NCBI RefSeq assembly: GCF_012849095.1
Contig: NZ_CP051680.1
Span: forward strand, 7,002,001-7,066,000
DNA: 64,000 nucleotides
Source: Cohnella herbarum
GTDB lineage: Bacteria; Bacillota; Bacilli; Paenibacillales; Paenibacillaceae
Direction of reading: 5' to 3'
Shown in pieces: positions 28,465 to 37,548 of the stretch (position 1 is its first letter; every line of letters begins with the position of its first letter). Below the pieces are notes generated by a model that did not search any database, was not told the origin of the DNA, and saw only the letters and a program-made list of their open reading frames with translations. A program made the position numbers and the translations under genes.

Positions 28465-29397
28465 TTAAGGATTCACGACAGGCTCCCTGAGCCGGTCCTT
28501 GAACTGTTTGGGAGAGCAGTCGTTGAAGCGACGGAACATATCGTAGAAGTGTCCGATGTTGGAGATGCCTACCGACTCGGCCACTTCGGCAATGCTGAAG
28601 TTATCGTTGGTGAGCAATTGCTGCTCGGCTTTCTTGATCCGCTTGTAGACGACGAAGTCGGTGAACGACATGCCGACCGCTTTCTTGAACGTCTTGATGA
28701 AGTGGGTATAGCTCAAGTTCACCATGGTGCAAATATCGGCTACCGACAGCTTCTCGCTTAAATGATGCTCGACGTAATCGAGTGCCGGCTGCAGTCTTTC
28801 CAGCAAACGGTTGTCGTTATAATGGAGCAGCAACTTATCGTCGTTTCGGAGCAACAGCAGGAGGATGTTCTTGATCCTAGCAGAGACGGCGAGCTCGTAA
28901 CCGATCCGGGCTTCGTTCATTTCCCGGAAAATTTCTCGAATCAGGGAAGCGGTTTGAATTCGGGCTTCCCGGTTCTCTCTGTATACGTAGTTAAGCGAAC
29001 TGAGCGGGCGGATGACCTCCGAGAAATGTTGCATACTGTTCAGCGTGCTTAGATCCCAATATTTGCGCAGGTCGATCTGGAATACGATTTGGGAAGTGCT
29101 GCCTTCCTTCGACTGCATCGTCGTATGAGGCTCGGATGAACCGAACAAGGCTATGTCGCCTTTGCGCAATACGAGTTGTTCTTCCTTGCTGAAGATAGTA
29201 AGTTCGCCCTTCAGGATAAGCACGAACTCGACTTCCTCGTGGTAATGCCAGTCGGAATACGTCCGTTGCTTCCAGTTTTGTTCCGTTTTTCGGCGGTACT
29301 CTTCCGATGATACCGATTCGGTATCGATCTGCCATATCCGCATCGCGAGAAAAGGATCCTGGTAGACGACTTGCTCGTGGCGCATCTCGGGGTACAT
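28465..29397 (-). CDS. AraC family transcriptional regulator
   Basis: 310 residues from ATG 29397 with AAGGAG upstream. The cupin half includes SDWHYHEEVEFVLILKGEL and LRKGDIALFGSSEPH, a metal-free cupin pattern. The C-terminus has SVADICTMVNLSYTHFIKTF and SIAEVAESVGISNIGHFYDM followed by FNDCSPKQFKDRL. It is divergent from the ThuA/oxidoreductase pair and convergent with glpD, only 28 bases apart. It most likely controls the divergent ThuA genes. Confidence 0.93.
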   Translation of the reverse strand: MYPEMRHEQVVYQDPFLAMRIWQIDTESVSSEEYRRKTEQNWKQRTYSDWHYHEEVEFVLILKGELTIFSKEEQLVLRKGDIALFGSSEPHTTMQSKEGSTSQIVFQIDLRKYWDLSTLNSMQHFSEVIRPLSSLNYVYRENREARIQTASLIREIFREMNEARIGYELAVSARIKNILLLLLRNDDKLLLHYNDNRLLERLQPALDYVEHHLSEKLSVADICTMVNLSYTHFIKTFKKAVGMSFTDFVVYKRIKKAEQQLLTNDNFSIAEVAESVGISNIGHFYDMFRRFNDCSPKQFKDRLREPVVNP

Positions 29398-29596
29398 AGA
29401 CAGATCTCCTTGAGGTTGAAGGTTGCGACAGGATCGCGTAACGATATTGTAACATACCCGCTTTTTCGGAAATAGACGATGACAGAATACCGTAAGAAAT
29501 GAACCAAATAGGCAATCGATTGGACGACCTGTCTCGACTACAATGGAGTAAGAATTATACTTAAAAATGAACTACCTCTAAAAAGGAGTGTCACAC

Positions 29597-30328
29597 ATGA
29601 GCAAACCGATTAACGTAACGGTATGGAACGAGCATCGCCATGAGAAAACGAACGAGAAAGTCGCTTCGGTCTACCCGCAAGGAATGCACACGGCGATCGC
29701 GGAGGGACTGGATGTTACGGGTAACATCCAAATCGCGACTTTAGACGATCCGGAACACGGTTTGTCCGATGCGGTATTGAATAGCACCGACGTTCTCATC
29801 TGGTGGGGACATATGGCGCACGGGGAAGTGCAAGACGAGATCGTGGAGAGAGTACACCAGCGCGTGCTGAAGGGCATGGGACTGATCGTGCTTCACTCGG
29901 GTCATTTTTCGAAAATATTCAAGAAATTGATGGGCACGTCCTGCGATCTGAAATGGCGCGAAGCCGACGAGAAGGAACGCATTTGGGTCGTTAATCCGGG
30001 GCATCCGATCGCGGACGGCATCGGCGAATACATCGAGCTTCCCCAGGAAGAGATGTATGGCGAGCACTTCGATATCCCGCAACCGGACGAGTTGGTTATG
30101 GTGAGCTGGTTCGAAGGCGGAGAAGTCTTCCGCAGCGGCTGCTGCTATACACGGGGTATGGGTAAAATTTTCTACTTCCGTCCGGGTCATGAAACATATC
30201 CTACCTACTATAACCCGCAAGTTCGCAAAGTTATTTCCAATGCGGTGAAATGGGCGGCTCCGGTTGACCGCGAATATCCGCGTTATGGCAATGCACAACC
30301 GCTGGAGACGATTAAGGAGAAAGCATAA
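29597..30328 (+). CDS. ThuA domain protein (trehalose utilisation-like)
   Basis: About 243 residues from ATG 29597 (AAAAAGGAG upstream; GTG 29588 is in frame). The start [13 protein letters not shown] and later [28 protein letters not shown] and [17 protein letters not shown] match the ThuA family, a class I glutamine-amidotransferase-like fold. ThuA proteins accompany sugar dehydrogenases and take part in conversion of keto-disaccharides in rhizobia, but the reaction is unclear. The next gene starts at its stop (TAATG), a coupled pair with a Gfo/Idh dehydrogenase. Confidence 0.9.
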   Translation: MSKPINVTVWNEHRHEKTNEKVASVYPQGMHTAIAEGLDVTGNIQIATLDDPEHGLSDAVLNSTDVLIWWGHMAHGEVQDEIVERVHQRVLKGMGLIVLHSGHFSKIFKKLMGTSCDLKWREADEKERIWVVNPGHPIADGIGEYIELPQEEMYGEHFDIPQPDELVMVSWFEGGEVFRSGCCYTRGMGKIFYFRPGHETYPTYYNPQVRKVISNAVKWAAPVDREYPRYGNAQPLETIKEKA

Positions 30329-31365
30329 TGACGTTAAAAGTAGGGGTCGTCGGTACGGGCGGCATTTTTAAGTGGGCTCATTTGCCCGGATGGCTATCGC
30401 ACAAGGGAGTCGAAGTCGTTGCGTTCTGCGACGCATTCCGCGCATCCGCGGAAGAAGCGGCGAAGGATTTCCCCGATGCGAAGGTTTACGACGACTATCG
30501 CGAACTGATCGCCGATCCTTCGATCGACATCGTCGGCATCAGCACGCCGAACTTGTATCATTCTGAAATTGCCATCGCGGCTCTGCGGAAGGGCAAACAC
30601 GTTTTCTGCGAAAAGCCGGACGCTGTCAATCCGATCGAGGCGCAGAAAATGGCGGACGTCGCGCGCGAGTCGGGCAAGCTGCTCATGACGATGCGCAATA
30701 ACCGTTTCAGCGAAGAAGCGAAATTCGCTAAGCGAATTATCGAGCAAGGACAACTGGGCGACCTGTACATGGGGCGTTGCGGTTGGATACGCCGTCGGGG
30801 CATTCCCGGACGCGGCGGTTGGTTCACGACGAAGGAGCTTTCCGGCGGCGGACCTTTGATCGACCTTGGCGTGCATATGATCGACATGGCGATGTGGCTG
30901 AGCGGCAATCCGAAGCCGGTTACGGTATCGGGCTCGACTTACCGTAAATTCGCGGATCGTCCGGACGCTACGGGCAACATTCCTGCCGGAACGTTCGACG
31001 TTGAAGATTTGGCGGCAGGGTTTATCCGATTCGATAACGGAGCATCGCTGCAGATCGAATTCAGTTGGGCTTCCAACATCGAGGAAGAGAAGAAATTCCT
31101 CGAATGGAGAGGCACCGAAGGCGGCTTCAGCCTTGTGAACGACAAGCTGAGCCTCTTCACGGAAAACTCGGGCGCGTTGATCGATCAGAAGCCCCACTTC
31201 TCCGCGGCGGCGATTCCGCAGCATACGGCGAACATCCAGCACTTCATCGAATGCGTGCTCGGCAACGAGACTCCGATCATTACGCCTGATCACGGCGTAG
31301 ATATGATTAAGATATTATCCGCGATCTACGAATCCGCGGAGCGTGGGCGGGAGATCGTCCTGTAA
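30328..31365 (+). CDS. Gfo/Idh/MocA family oxidoreductase
   Basis: 345 residues, overlapping the ThuA stop by one base (TAATG). Rossmann motif VGVVGTGGIFKWAHLPGW, EKPDAVNPIEAQK and a late GGGPLIDLGVHMIDMAMWL identify the family; the last has the likely catalytic histidine. The enzyme probably oxidises a sugar or sugar alcohol with NAD(P). The ThuA-dehydrogenase pairing is common in Paenibacillaceae and in rhizobial thu loci, so the two are likely to act in one pathway. A terminator lies about 130 bases downstream. Confidence 0.92.
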   Translation: MTLKVGVVGTGGIFKWAHLPGWLSHKGVEVVAFCDAFRASAEEAAKDFPDAKVYDDYRELIADPSIDIVGISTPNLYHSEIAIAALRKGKHVFCEKPDAVNPIEAQKMADVARESGKLLMTMRNNRFSEEAKFAKRIIEQGQLGDLYMGRCGWIRRRGIPGRGGWFTTKELSGGGPLIDLGVHMIDMAMWLSGNPKPVTVSGSTYRKFADRPDATGNIPAGTFDVEDLAAGFIRFDNGASLQIEFSWASNIEEEKKFLEWRGTEGGFSLVNDKLSLFTENSGALIDQKPHFSAAAIPQHTANIQHFIECVLGNETPIITPDHGVDMIKILSAIYESAERGREIVL

Positions 31366-31492
31366 ATCGAACCGATTCCGTCTTAAGGTGGACGGCACGG
31401 ACGAAGGCCATGAGATCAAGGAAAACATAGGTTGACGAAAACAATGGTTTAACCGCATAATAGGGATAACATATTGATCCGATCCGGTTGTG

Positions 31493-31545
31493 AAGCACAC
31501 CCCGGCGGCGCCTTTAGGGCGCCCCAGGGCGTGCTTTTTCTATTA
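31493..31545 (+). terminator. Rho-independent terminator with inner stem
   Basis: AAGCACACCC (31493-31502) pairs with GGGCGTGCTT (31527-31536) with one mismatch, and GGCGCC repeats around TTTAG form an inner stem. TTTTTCTATT follows. It ends the ThuA-oxidoreductase transcript or acts in the leader of the next gene. Confidence 0.75.
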
Positions 31546-31578
31546 TTGGCGCAGGTTCGGGAGAAGGGAAGGATACGC

Positions 31579-32523
31579 ATGGGCAATTCGGAGCGACCCT
31601 CGAAGGCGGGGCAAGAAGTTACGCCGCACGATGAAGCGTTCAAGAAGCTGCTGCAAACTTTTTTCGCGGAATTTATCGAATTGTTCTTTCCTAAGGTGCA
31701 CGAGCTGTTGGATTACGGGCATACGCGGTTCCTGATGCAGGAGCAATTGGTCGACATTGTCGGCGAGCAGACTCGAACGCTCGATCTGCTGATCGAGACG
31801 AAGTACAAAGGATCGGACGCGTACGTGCTTATCCATCTGGAACCGCAATCGTATAAGGACGCTCGATTTCGCGAGCGGATGTTTATTTATTTTAGCCGTC
31901 TTTATGAACGTCATCGGAACGAGCATAAGCTCATTATTCCGATTGCCGTGTTCTCGATGGATAACGCCCGCAGTGAGCCGGATACGCTAACGATGGAGAT
32001 TCTCGAACATCAAATCGTTCGTTTTCAATTTTTGAAGGTGGAGCTGGGCAGCCAGAGCTGGCGCAAGTTTATTGACTCGGACAATCCCGTGGCCGCTGCG
32101 TTGCTCGCCAAAATGAGCTATAATGAGGGAGAGCAACGGGAAATCAGGATCGCGTATTTGCGGATGCTTCTTCGTTTGCGAGGGAAGCTGGACGAAGCCA
32201 GGTTGGCGCTAATGATGTCGGTGGCCGATCTCTACAATAGAATCGACTTAAGCGAGGACGCGGCGTTGCTGCGCGAATTGGGAGAACGATATCCGGAGGT
32301 GAGGGAAGACGTGGAGAAGTTAATGCCCGCATGGAGCCGCGAGGGATACGAGAAGGGAATCAAGGAAGGGATGGAGCAAGGCTTGGAGCAAGGCAAGGAG
32401 CAAGGTATAGAAGCGGTCGTGCTGAATATGCTGCGCATGGGTGCGGATATGGAGCTCATCCGGAACGCAAGCGGTTGGCCCGAAGAGAAAATCGAACGAC
32501 TAAGGAAACGCAACGAAGCGTAA
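31579..32523 (+). CDS. Rpn family recombination-promoting nuclease-like protein
   Basis: About 314 residues from ATG 31579, preceded by GAAGGGAAGGA; the frame opens at 31474. The N-terminal half has the PD-(D/E)XK pattern of the Rpn (transposase_31-like) family: DEAFKKLLQTFFAEFIELFFP, then TRTLDLLIETKYKG with an acidic pair and HLEPQSYKD. The C-terminus has helices with YEKGIKEGMEQGLEQGKEQG, a charged repeat also typical of Rpn proteins. Quoted segments are trimmed. Rpn proteins promote recA-independent recombination or act in phage defence in E. coli; here the role is unknown. It stands alone with terminators on both sides. Confidence 0.82.
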   Translation: MGNSERPSKAGQEVTPHDEAFKKLLQTFFAEFIELFFPKVHELLDYGHTRFLMQEQLVDIVGEQTRTLDLLIETKYKGSDAYVLIHLEPQSYKDARFRERMFIYFSRLYERHRNEHKLIIPIAVFSMDNARSEPDTLTMEILEHQIVRFQFLKVELGSQSWRKFIDSDNPVAAALLAKMSYNEGEQREIRIAYLRMLLRLRGKLDEARLALMMSVADLYNRIDLSEDAALLRELGERYPEVREDVEKLMPAWSREGYEKGIKEGMEQGLEQGKEQGIEAVVLNMLRMGADMELIRNASGWPEEKIERLRKRNEA

Positions 32524-32525
32524 AG

Positions 32526-32575
32526 AAAGAGCCATTTCCATGCTGCCGAACGGCAACATGGGAATGGCTCTTTTT
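32526..32575 (+). terminator. Rho-independent terminator
   Basis: AAAGAGCCATTTCCATG (32526-32542) pairs with CATGGGAATGGCTCTTT (32557-32573), with one wobble, followed by TTTCGTTC. It ends the Rpn-like gene directly after its stop. Confidence 0.88.
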
Positions 32576-32653
32576 CGTTCGGGCGTAGCCGTTCGGATTA
32601 AGGATCGCAAGCACCGAATGGTCTTCTCATGTCCCGTTTATGTCCACGCTTCA

Positions 32654-33523
32654 TCATTTCTTCTTCCGGAAAGAAGAAGGGGAGTGCCCCTCCCACTTGC
32701 GAAACGTCCTGCTGAAGGCGTGAATGCTCTGGAATCCGAGCTCGTCGGCGATCTGAGTGAGCGGCAGATTGGTGAATTGAATCATTTGCTTGGCCTTCTC
32801 CAAGCGAATCGAGACATGGTATTGGATCGGCGTCATGCCATATGCTTTCTTGAATAGCCTGCACAGGTAGTACTTGCTCATGTTGGCCAAGTCGGCCAAT
32901 TCGTCCAATGTCAGATCATGCTCGATGTGATGGGACACATAGTTCTTAACTCGATCGAGCTGCTCCCAGTTCGAGTGAAGATGAGTGTTGCGCTGCCAAT
33001 GGATCTCCCGCAAGAGCAGTACCCACAGCTGAATGAATAAGCCTTTGGCGGTCGTTTCGTAGTAGGGAAACTTCCGGTCGAATTCGAAGATGATGTCTTG
33101 GATCAGTTGCTCGATGACCCCGGGTTTGTTCAACCGAATGTGATTGGGCAACGGATCTTCCATCTCGGCGAGGCTGTCCGGCCTTATCCATTGCTTCTCC
33201 TGCTCGGTTAATAGCGAATAGGGCCTGTACGATACTTTGACCTCCGGGCTGTCCGGCTGATAGTAAAGATCGAAGTGCAAATGAGGCTGTCTGAGAGGTT
33301 TGCCGTTCAATAAGGTGATGGAGTGGACTTGATTGGGCTTGAATAGAAACAGGTCTCCGGGTTTGCCGTAATACCTGTTTTCTTCCACGGTAACCTCGCA
33401 TTCCCCCTCCTTTACGAACATGAGCTCATAATCGAAAATAACCCGCTCGGCGATATGGACCGGAGGATAAATAATGGAATCCCAAGCGACGCGAATGTAA
33501 GGAGAAAGCTGGTTCAGATCCAT
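32654..33523 (-). CDS. AraC family transcriptional regulator
   Basis: 289 residues from ATG 33523 with TAGGAGGT upstream. The cupin domain shows FDYELMFVKEGECEVTVEEN and FLFKPNQVHSITLL. Helix-turn-helix units are LTLDELADLANMSKYYLCRL and LTQIADELGFQSIHAFSRTF, ending KWEGHSPSSFRKK. It is divergent from the first DUF2961 gene and is the best candidate regulator of the 33.7-43.7 kb furanoside locus. An operator-like palindrome lies in the shared 179-base region. Confidence 0.93.
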   Translation of the reverse strand: MDLNQLSPYIRVAWDSIIYPPVHIAERVIFDYELMFVKEGECEVTVEENRYYGKPGDLFLFKPNQVHSITLLNGKPLRQPHLHFDLYYQPDSPEVKVSYRPYSLLTEQEKQWIRPDSLAEMEDPLPNHIRLNKPGVIEQLIQDIIFEFDRKFPYYETTAKGLFIQLWVLLLREIHWQRNTHLHSNWEQLDRVKNYVSHHIEHDLTLDELADLANMSKYYLCRLFKKAYGMTPIQYHVSIRLEKAKQMIQFTNLPLTQIADELGFQSIHAFSRTFRKWEGHSPSSFRKKK

Positions 33524-33622
33524 TGGAAGGCAAACCTCCTAAGAACGATTGTGAGCAATTTGGGTTAACTTTTCCCTCGAATTTGCTAAAGAAAAAGTCC
33601 GAAGTTTCTTATAGAATAACAA

Positions 33623-33637
33623 TTGTAAGCGCTACAA
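33623..33637 (+). promoter_or_regulatory. Operator-like palindrome, cre-like
   Basis: TTGTAAGCGCTACAA has perfect TTGTA/TACAA arms around AGCGC and matches the catabolite-responsive element consensus at 14 of 15 positions. It lies 65 bases upstream of the first DUF2961 gene. CcpA or a LacI-type repressor could bind it; neither is proven. Confidence 0.5.
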
Positions 33638-33702
33638 CGATTATAAGCATTCTGGCCTAAATTAACAATATTTCTACAATTCTACTAGAGGAGCCATCAC
33701 GC

Positions 33703-34806
33703 ATGCACCATAATCTTTCCTCATTAAGCCTAGCAAGATCGGGCAGAAGCAAAAGGGAATCCAGTTACGACCGTTCTGGAGGAAACAAGGATTACTATTC
33801 GATCGTTCCCGGAGAGAACAAACAAATCTGCCGGATTCAAGGCGCGGGGGCTATCACGCATATTTGGATGACGATGGCGACGGACGCTCCGAGAGAGGAA
33901 CAATATTTGCCCCGTAAAATCGTAATGAGAATGTATTGGGACAACGAATCGGAACCGAGCGTAGAAGCGCCAATCGGCGATTTTTTCGGAATGGGGCACG
34001 GGTTAACGCGTAACTTCACGTCCGCGGCGCTCATGATGAGCCCGGAAGACGGCAAAGCCTTTAATAGTTTTTTTCGGATGCCCTTTGCTTCCGAAGCTAG
34101 AATCGAAATCGAAAGCGAAGCGAGCGAACCGATCAAATTTTACTTCTATATCGATTACGAGCAATACGATAAGCTGCCGGACAACGAGCTCCGTTTCCAT
34201 GCCGAGTGGCGCAGGGAGTGTCCGACCGACGGCGTCTCCGATCAAGGAATGGATAACGCGTACTTCGAATTCGGCGGGAAAAATACGACCGGAGACGGCA
34301 ATTACGTCATTCTGGACGCGGTAGGCAGAGGCCACTACGTCGGCTGCAACTTCAACGTCCATAACTTGCGCGAAACCCGGGAGTGGAACTGGTACGGCGA
34401 AGGGGACGATATGATCTTCATCGACGGAGAATCATGGCCGCCTTCGATTCATGGCACCGGCATGGAAGACTATTTCAATACCGCGTGGTGTCCGCAACAA
34501 GAAGTATGCACCCCCTACCATGGCATTATCATGGGCGGCGGTTGGAACTGGAGCGGTAAAATATCGACTTACCGCTATCACATTCTCGACCCCATCATGT
34601 TCGATAAGAGCATTAAAGTAACGATCGAACACGGCCATAACAACCATAGAAGCGACGATGTTTCTTCGACGGCATACTGGTACCAAGACGAACCGCACCG
34701 CCCTTTCAGTCCTTTGCCGAAGGTTGCCGGGCGGATGCCGCTACCGGACTTGAAGCCTTTCGATTCGACGAGCATCAAGCAAATTTTCGGACATGACAAT
34801 CCATGA
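33703..34806 (+). CDS. DUF2961 protein, glycoside hydrolase family 172
   Basis: 367 residues. GH172 motifs are seen: GAGAITHIWMT near residue 50, the MRMYWDNESEPSVEAPIGDFFG region, GHYVGCNFNVHN and the highly conserved GTGMEDYFNTAW. No signal peptide: cytoplasmic. Known GH172 enzymes cleave alpha-fructofuranosides and alpha-D-arabinofuranosides and form hexamers; the active-site glutamates fall in or near the GTGxEDYF region. It is the first gene of a block with DUF4185 lipoprotein, ABC importer, DUF6259 and a second GH172, suggesting exo-cleavage of imported D-arabinan or fructan oligosaccharides. Confidence 0.9.
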   Translation: MHHNLSSLSLARSGRSKRESSYDRSGGNKDYYSIVPGENKQICRIQGAGAITHIWMTMATDAPREEQYLPRKIVMRMYWDNESEPSVEAPIGDFFGMGHGLTRNFTSAALMMSPEDGKAFNSFFRMPFASEARIEIESEASEPIKFYFYIDYEQYDKLPDNELRFHAEWRRECPTDGVSDQGMDNAYFEFGGKNTTGDGNYVILDAVGRGHYVGCNFNVHNLRETREWNWYGEGDDMIFIDGESWPPSIHGTGMEDYFNTAWCPQQEVCTPYHGIIMGGGWNWSGKISTYRYHILDPIMFDKSIKVTIEHGHNNHRSDDVSSTAYWYQDEPHRPFSPLPKVAGRMPLPDLKPFDSTSIKQIFGHDNP

Positions 34807-34836
34807 TCAGTAATTGTTGAGGGGAGGGGCGTATCT

Positions 34837-35955
34837 TTGAGAACAAGATTAGGTTTAACGGTCTTGGCCGTCGTCCTTCTCCTGACATCTTGCTCGGGCG
34901 GGAAAAAAGCTCATCCGATGCTGGATGCGAAGGAGAAGACGTTCATTCTGAAAGGCATATCCGATCTTACGCAAGTGTCGCAGTTAACCGGAGCGGATTC
35001 GCCGAATAAAACCGATCAATACGGCGTCTACGGGACGGATCTGGGTTCCATGATCAACGCCGATGATCGAACGTATTTCGTATTCGGGGACACGTTCGGC
35101 GAAAGGCCGCCCGACATGATCGGCGGCGGAGGCAGCTACTGGCGCTCGAACACGATCGCTTATTCGACCGATAACGATCCGACGGACGGAATTACTCTCG
35201 ACGGAATGGTCTCGGACGAAATCGGGCTCGCCAAGGAGCTTATTCCGTCCGCGAAAGTCGATTACGAGGAAATGACCACGATCCCGACGCACGGCTTATA
35301 CGCGAACGGCGCGCTCTACCTCTATTACATGTCGGTCAACCATTGGGGAGACCCCGGCAAATGGGATGCGAACGATTCGAGCGTAGCCAAATCTACCGAC
35401 CAAGGGCATAATTGGACATTGTTGGACGATCTGAAGTGGCCGGGCGATAGCAATTTCATTCAGGTGAGCCCTTACAAGGTTAAGATTGACGACGAGCAAA
35501 CGGATATCTACTTCTGGTGTATTCCGTCCGGTCGGTTCGGCGGCGTGCAGTTGATGAAGGTAAGCGAGAAGAACGTGGAAAATCCGGCGGAATACCGGTA
35601 CTTCGCCGGACTTGACGAGAAAGAGGCTCCGATCTGGAGCGAAGAGATGGCGAAGGCTAAGACGATCGTAGAGGATTCGGTCGGCGAATTGTCGGTCGTC
35701 TGGAATCCTTATTTGGAAAGATGGCTAATGACGTACCTCAACGAAGGCAACGGGGTTGTCATTCGCGAAGGGATCACGCCTTGGGGGCCGTGGGGAGATA
35801 AGCTGGAATTAGTAAGTGCCTCCGATTATCCGGGTTTGTACGCTCCGTTCATGAACGACAAGTATATCGCCGACGGCGGTAAAAACTTCTACTTCTCCAT
35901 GTCGCTGTGGGATCCCTATAACGTCTTCTGGTTCAAGGCAACTCTAGACAAATGA
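34837..35955 (+). CDS. DUF4185 lipoprotein, GH183-like putative endo-D-arabinanase
   Basis: 372 residues from TTG 34837, with GAGGGGAGGGG upstream. The signal peptide ends in the lipobox LTSC with Cys19, so the protein is anchored outside the membrane. The mature part has the five-bladed propeller style of DUF4185: INADDRTYFVFGDTFGERPP, YWRSNTIAYSTD, NGALYLYYMSVNHWG, SVVWNPYLERWLMTY. DUF4185 members are classified as GH183, endo-D-arabinanases found in mycobacteria and Dysgonomonas. Other substrates are possible. It lies 30 bases after the GH172 gene and before a binding-protein gene, as expected for a surface enzyme that feeds the importer. Confidence 0.82.
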   Translation: MRTRLGLTVLAVVLLLTSCSGGKKAHPMLDAKEKTFILKGISDLTQVSQLTGADSPNKTDQYGVYGTDLGSMINADDRTYFVFGDTFGERPPDMIGGGGSYWRSNTIAYSTDNDPTDGITLDGMVSDEIGLAKELIPSAKVDYEEMTTIPTHGLYANGALYLYYMSVNHWGDPGKWDANDSSVAKSTDQGHNWTLLDDLKWPGDSNFIQVSPYKVKIDDEQTDIYFWCIPSGRFGGVQLMKVSEKNVENPAEYRYFAGLDEKEAPIWSEEMAKAKTIVEDSVGELSVVWNPYLERWLMTYLNEGNGVVIREGITPWGPWGDKLELVSASDYPGLYAPFMNDKYIADGGKNFYFSMSLWDPYNVFWFKATLDK

Positions 35956-35990
35956 AAGCGTATGCGGAATTAAATTGGCTGCCACTCCGG

Positions 35991-36011
35991 TTTAAGCGCT
36001 CAGCGTTTAAA
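35991..36011 (+). promoter_or_regulatory. 21-base operator-like palindrome
   Basis: TTTAAGCGCT (35991-36000), one central C, and AGCGTTTAAA (36002-36011) form a near-perfect palindrome with one wobble. It sits 30 bases before the start of the binding-protein gene. The half-site TAAGCGCT is shared with the palindrome at 33623, suggesting one regulator for both. Confidence 0.55.
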
Positions 36012-36041
36012 TAGCATGACCTAAAAAGGGAGGATTTACGC

Positions 36042-37472
36042 ATGAAAGAAAATTGGGGAAAGTCAAAGCCATGGTCGATTATGTTATCTGCACTTATCAT
36101 CATGGCGCTAGCCGTGACGGGATGCGGCGGCAATAACGACAAAGGTTCGAGCGCAAGCCCGTCCGCCAGCGTCAGCCCGAGCGAGAGCAGTACGCCGAGC
36201 GAGAGCGGCGAACCGGCGGAATCGGAAAGCAATGCTCCGGCGGAGAAGGTCAAGCTCGAGTTCTGGGCGCAGAAATTCGAAGAAAGCACGGATGCATGGT
36301 TCAAGAAGTGGACCGACGAATTCAACAAAACGCATGAGAATATCGAAATTAAGCTGACGATCGTTCCGGGCGATGCGTGGGCGCAAAAAATGAAAGCCGC
36401 CCAAGCGGCAGGCAAAGCTCCGGACATCAAAACGATCAGCTACGGGAACATCGCGAACGGCGCAAAAATGGGGGAGATTCTTCCTCTTAACGATCTCATA
36501 GATGCTACCGCATTCGACGACCTCTACGATAACGTAAAGGAATTCGTAACGGTGGGCGACAAGTATTACGCTTATCCGAAGCTAGTCGAGCCGTCCGCGG
36601 TGCTCTTCTACCGGAAGGATATGTTCAAGGAAGCCGGACTCGATCCGGAAAAACCTCCGACCACTTGGGCGGAAGTGCTGGAATACGGCAAAAAGCTAAC
36701 GAAGAAGGGCGTCTTCGGATTCTCGATCGCTCAGAACGCCGCCGATCTCGGCTGGTCGAGTTGGGGCTTGCAGTATAACGCGGCCGGCCATCTGGCGATC
36801 ACTGACGATTGGTCCAAAGCGGATATTAACAACGACGGTTATAAGAGCGTATTTAACTTCTACCAACAAGCCTATCAATCGGGCATTATGCCGAAGCAGC
36901 AGCTCGCGGGATATACCGATATTAAACCTTTCGGCGAAGGTAAACTCGCGATGCAGGTAATCGGTTCATGGGCGATCGGTCAACTGCGCAACAGCTACAA
37001 GAACATCTTGGATAATGTAGGTATCGCGCCGATGGCTTCGATCGATGGCGACCAGACGAAACCGACGGCAACGCTTGGCGGATGGACGCTTGCTGTGGAC
37101 GGCAAATCCGAGCATGCCCAAGAAGCGGCTAGCTATATTTCCTATTTGCTCGCTGGCGATCCGAATATCATGATCGACTTCTTCAAAGGTTCCCAGTTCT
37201 CCAAATTCTCCGCGCGCAAATCGGTAGACGAGGCGATGAAGGTCGATGTCGACGCTTCCAAGGATACTTGGCGCGCGCTGGTCGCCGAGAAGGTCATTCC
37301 TTATGCGAAAGCAGAGCCGATCTATCCTTGGGATATCAGCTTCGCTCTCTCGACCGGAATCGAATCGGCGATGAGGGGCACGAGCGTGGACAAAGCAATA
37401 GCCAAAGCCGAGAAAGACATCAACGACTTTATTACGAAATCCAAGCTCGCGGGAACGAATCCCAAATCTTAA
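36042..37472 (+). CDS. Sugar ABC transporter solute-binding lipoprotein
   Basis: 476 residues. A signal peptide with lipobox AVTGC gives Cys28, followed by a Ser/Pro/Glu-rich linker to about residue 70. The body starts VKLEFWAQKFEESTDAWFKKW and has typical family 1 features: IEIKLTIVPGDAWAQKMKAA, SAVLFYRKDMFKEAGLD, PPTTWAEVLEYGKKL and FGEGKLAMQVIGSWAIGQL. It binds its sugar outside and docks on the two permeases encoded next. Position between a surface DUF4185 protein and cytoplasmic GH172 enzymes suggests furanose oligosaccharides as ligand. A 17-bp hairpin follows the stop. Confidence 0.95.
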   Translation: MKENWGKSKPWSIMLSALIIMALAVTGCGGNNDKGSSASPSASVSPSESSTPSESGEPAESESNAPAEKVKLEFWAQKFEESTDAWFKKWTDEFNKTHENIEIKLTIVPGDAWAQKMKAAQAAGKAPDIKTISYGNIANGAKMGEILPLNDLIDATAFDDLYDNVKEFVTVGDKYYAYPKLVEPSAVLFYRKDMFKEAGLDPEKPPTTWAEVLEYGKKLTKKGVFGFSIAQNAADLGWSSWGLQYNAAGHLAITDDWSKADINNDGYKSVFNFYQQAYQSGIMPKQQLAGYTDIKPFGEGKLAMQVIGSWAIGQLRNSYKNILDNVGIAPMASIDGDQTKPTATLGGWTLAVDGKSEHAQEAASYISYLLAGDPNIMIDFFKGSQFSKFSARKSVDEAMKVDVDASKDTWRALVAEKVIPYAKAEPIYPWDISFALSTGIESAMRGTSVDKAIAKAEKDINDFITKSKLAGTNPKS

Positions 37473-37476
37473 TATC

Positions 37477-37518
37477 CGGACGGCATCCGGGGATGACCAA
37501 GTCCCCGGATGCCGTCCG
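37477..37518 (+). terminator. Strong intercistronic hairpin between binding-protein and permease genes
   Basis: CGGACGGCATCCGGGGA (37477-37493) pairs perfectly with TCCCCGGATGCCGTCCG (37502-37518) around an 8-base loop, 5 bases after the stop. No T run follows, so it probably stabilises the upstream message or lowers permease expression rather than ending transcription fully. Confidence 0.75.
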
Positions 37519-37548
37519 CATCCCGATTCCTGGTGGTGAACGCCCAAA

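Noticed and set aside
29520..29561. Promoter before the ThuA gene
   Set aside because: TTGGAC and TACAAT are only 13 bases apart, and TATACT has no acceptable -35, so the call was dropped.
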